Assembly: GCF_001545035.1 (NCBI RefSeq)
Contig: NZ_FCOJ02000002.1
Span: 186,001 to 250,000 of the forward strand
Reading direction: 5' to 3'
Length of the DNA stretch: 64,000 bases
From: Caballeronia glebae
GTDB taxonomy: Bacteria; Pseudomonadota; Gammaproteobacteria; Burkholderiales; Burkholderiaceae
In this document: piece after piece, positions 63,182 through 64,000 of the stretch
How the letters are laid out: every line of letters begins with the position of its first letter
Numbering within the stretch: the stretch's first letter is position 1
Translations under genes and position numbers: made by a program
The notes under the pieces: model-generated
Told to the model about the DNA's origin: nothing
Database searches by the model: none
Seen by the model: only the letters and a program-made list of their open reading frames with translations

Positions 63182-64000
63182 ATGCTTAAACATTCCTTGA
63201 TCGCGGCAGCCGTGGCGGTATTCGCCGCGGGCTGCACGCTCCAGCCGAAATACGAGCGCCCGCCCGAGCCCGTCACGCAGACTTTTCCGGAAGGCGGCGT
63301 CTACGCGCACCAGCCGGATGCGAGTTCGAGCGCGAGCAACGGCCGCAGCGCGAACGGGCAGATCGCGCCGGATATCGGCTGGCGCGATTTCTTCGCCGAT
63401 GCGCGCCTGCAGAAGGTTGTCGAACTCGCGCTGAAGAACAACCGCGACCTGCGCGTGTCGGTGCTCAACGTCGACGCGGCGCGCGCGCAGTATCAGATCA
63501 CGCGCGCCGGTCTTTTCCCGACGCTCGACGGCGCCGCGTCGCAGACCAAGCAGCGCACGCCGAAGAACCTGTCGTTCTTCGGCAATACGATCTCGAACGA
63601 GTATTCGGTCGGCCTGAACGCGTCGTGGGAAATCGACTTCTTCGGGCGCATCCGGAGCTTGAAGGATCAGGCGCTCGCGCAATATCTGTCGACGGCGGAA
63701 TCGCGCAAGGCGGCGCAGATCGCGCTGGTTTCGTCGGTGGCGGACCAGTATCTGACGATGCTCGCCTACGACGACGCGCTTCTCGTCACGCAGAACACGC
63801 TGAAGACCGCGCAGGAGTCGTATCGCATCACGAAGCTGCAGTACGACAACGGCACGGGCACCGAACTCGATTTGCGTCAGTCCGAAGGCGTGGTCGAAGA
63901 AGCGCAGTCGAATCTGCAGCAGCAGGCGCGTCTGCGCGCGCAGGCGGAAAATGCGCTCGTGGTTCTGGTGGGCGAGCCGCTGCCCGCCGATCTGCCGGGT
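63182..64000 (+). CDS. oprB: RND outer-membrane factor, NodT/OprM family (cut by the window end)
   Basis: First 273 residues of a TolC-like lipoprotein channel: lipobox VFAAGCTLQP, then PDIGWRDFFADARLQKVVEL, ALKNNRDLRVSVLNVDAARA and the coiled-coil hairpin VGLNASWEIDFFGRIRSLKD, the NodT signature, and TKLQYDNGTGTELDLRQSEG of the second half. It follows the pump stop by one base (TGAGATG). The gene continues past base 64000. Confidence 0.94.
   Translation, partial: MLKHSLIAAAVAVFAAGCTLQPKYERPPEPVTQTFPEGGVYAHQPDASSSASNGRSANGQIAPDIGWRDFFADARLQKVVELALKNNRDLRVSVLNVDAARAQYQITRAGLFPTLDGAASQTKQRTPKNLSFFGNTISNEYSVGLNASWEIDFFGRIRSLKDQALAQYLSTAESRKAAQIALVSSVADQYLTMLAYDDALLVTQNTLKTAQESYRITKLQYDNGTGTELDLRQSEGVVEEAQSNLQQQARLRAQAENALVVLVGEPLPADLPG

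Overview
This is a contiguous, gene-dense, high-GC piece of a betaproteobacterial chromosome. Gene content and order fit Burkholderia sensu lato (Burkholderia, Paraburkholderia or Caballeronia): a two-component system divergent from recA-recX, a pilin gene beside a PglL-type ligase, pgk-pyk-fba-purC-purE-purK-sua5 in a row, dacB / two-component system / degP, and a bpeR/bpeAB-oprB-like RND efflux locus. Most of it is core chromosome. The accessory or unusual parts are the RpiR amine/amino-acid module (5.3-9.2 kb), the CRISPR array (40.3-41.0 kb) and the trimeric autotransporter locus (48.5-54.6 kb).

Layout. 0-5.2 kb: start of mutL (minus), a DedA membrane protein, an NlpD-like LysM/LytM lipoprotein, a BamE-like lipoprotein, a double zinc-ribbon protein, an unknown protein and a glycine-zipper protein. 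5.3-9.2 kb: a periplasmic solute-binding protein converging on a minus-strand set (rpiR, class III aminotransferase, AhpD/CMD-like protein); ACAACATATGTTGT-type palindromes lie in front of both transcription units. 9.3-11.2 kb: tRNA-Met and an MHS transporter. 11.4-16.8 kb: histidine kinase/response regulator, then SOS-controlled recA, recX and a DUF2889 protein. 16.9-20 kb: sucCD and terC. 20-22.6 kb: type IV pilin and PglL-like O-oligosaccharyltransferase. 22.6-30 kb: moaC, bepA-like protease, an alpha/beta hydrolase operon, an NTF2-like protein, waaF, a zinc-finger protein and ilvE. 30.4-31.5 kb: azlCD. 31.9-40.3 kb: pgk, pyk, fba, purC, purE, purK, sua5.

40.3-41.0 kb holds a 61-bp-period CRISPR array of type I-E character with no cas gene anywhere in the window. 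After it come a GDSL lipoprotein and dacB (both minus), then a response regulator, histidine kinase and degP; the regulator and degP are both preceded by a TTAAG-N6-TTAAG direct repeat. 48.1-54.6 kb carries a small secreted protein and a 1561-residue trimeric autotransporter adhesin whose stalk is built from near-identical repeats; a decayed copy of the small secreted gene's 3' end and terminator lies on its far side. 54.7-64 kb: DUF427 protein, CoxG/SRPBCC membrane protein, GlxA-type regulator, cysteine hydrolase, TetR repressor, and the divergent RND efflux operon (adaptor, pump, outer-membrane factor cut by the window end) with an AcrR-like operator over its promoter.

All calls come from reading the sequence and translations by eye; no database search was run. 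The best candidates for follow-up are the orphan CRISPR array, the autotransporter locus with its duplicated flank, and three operator/regulon predictions (RpiR, QseB-like regulator with degP, AcrR-like repressor).
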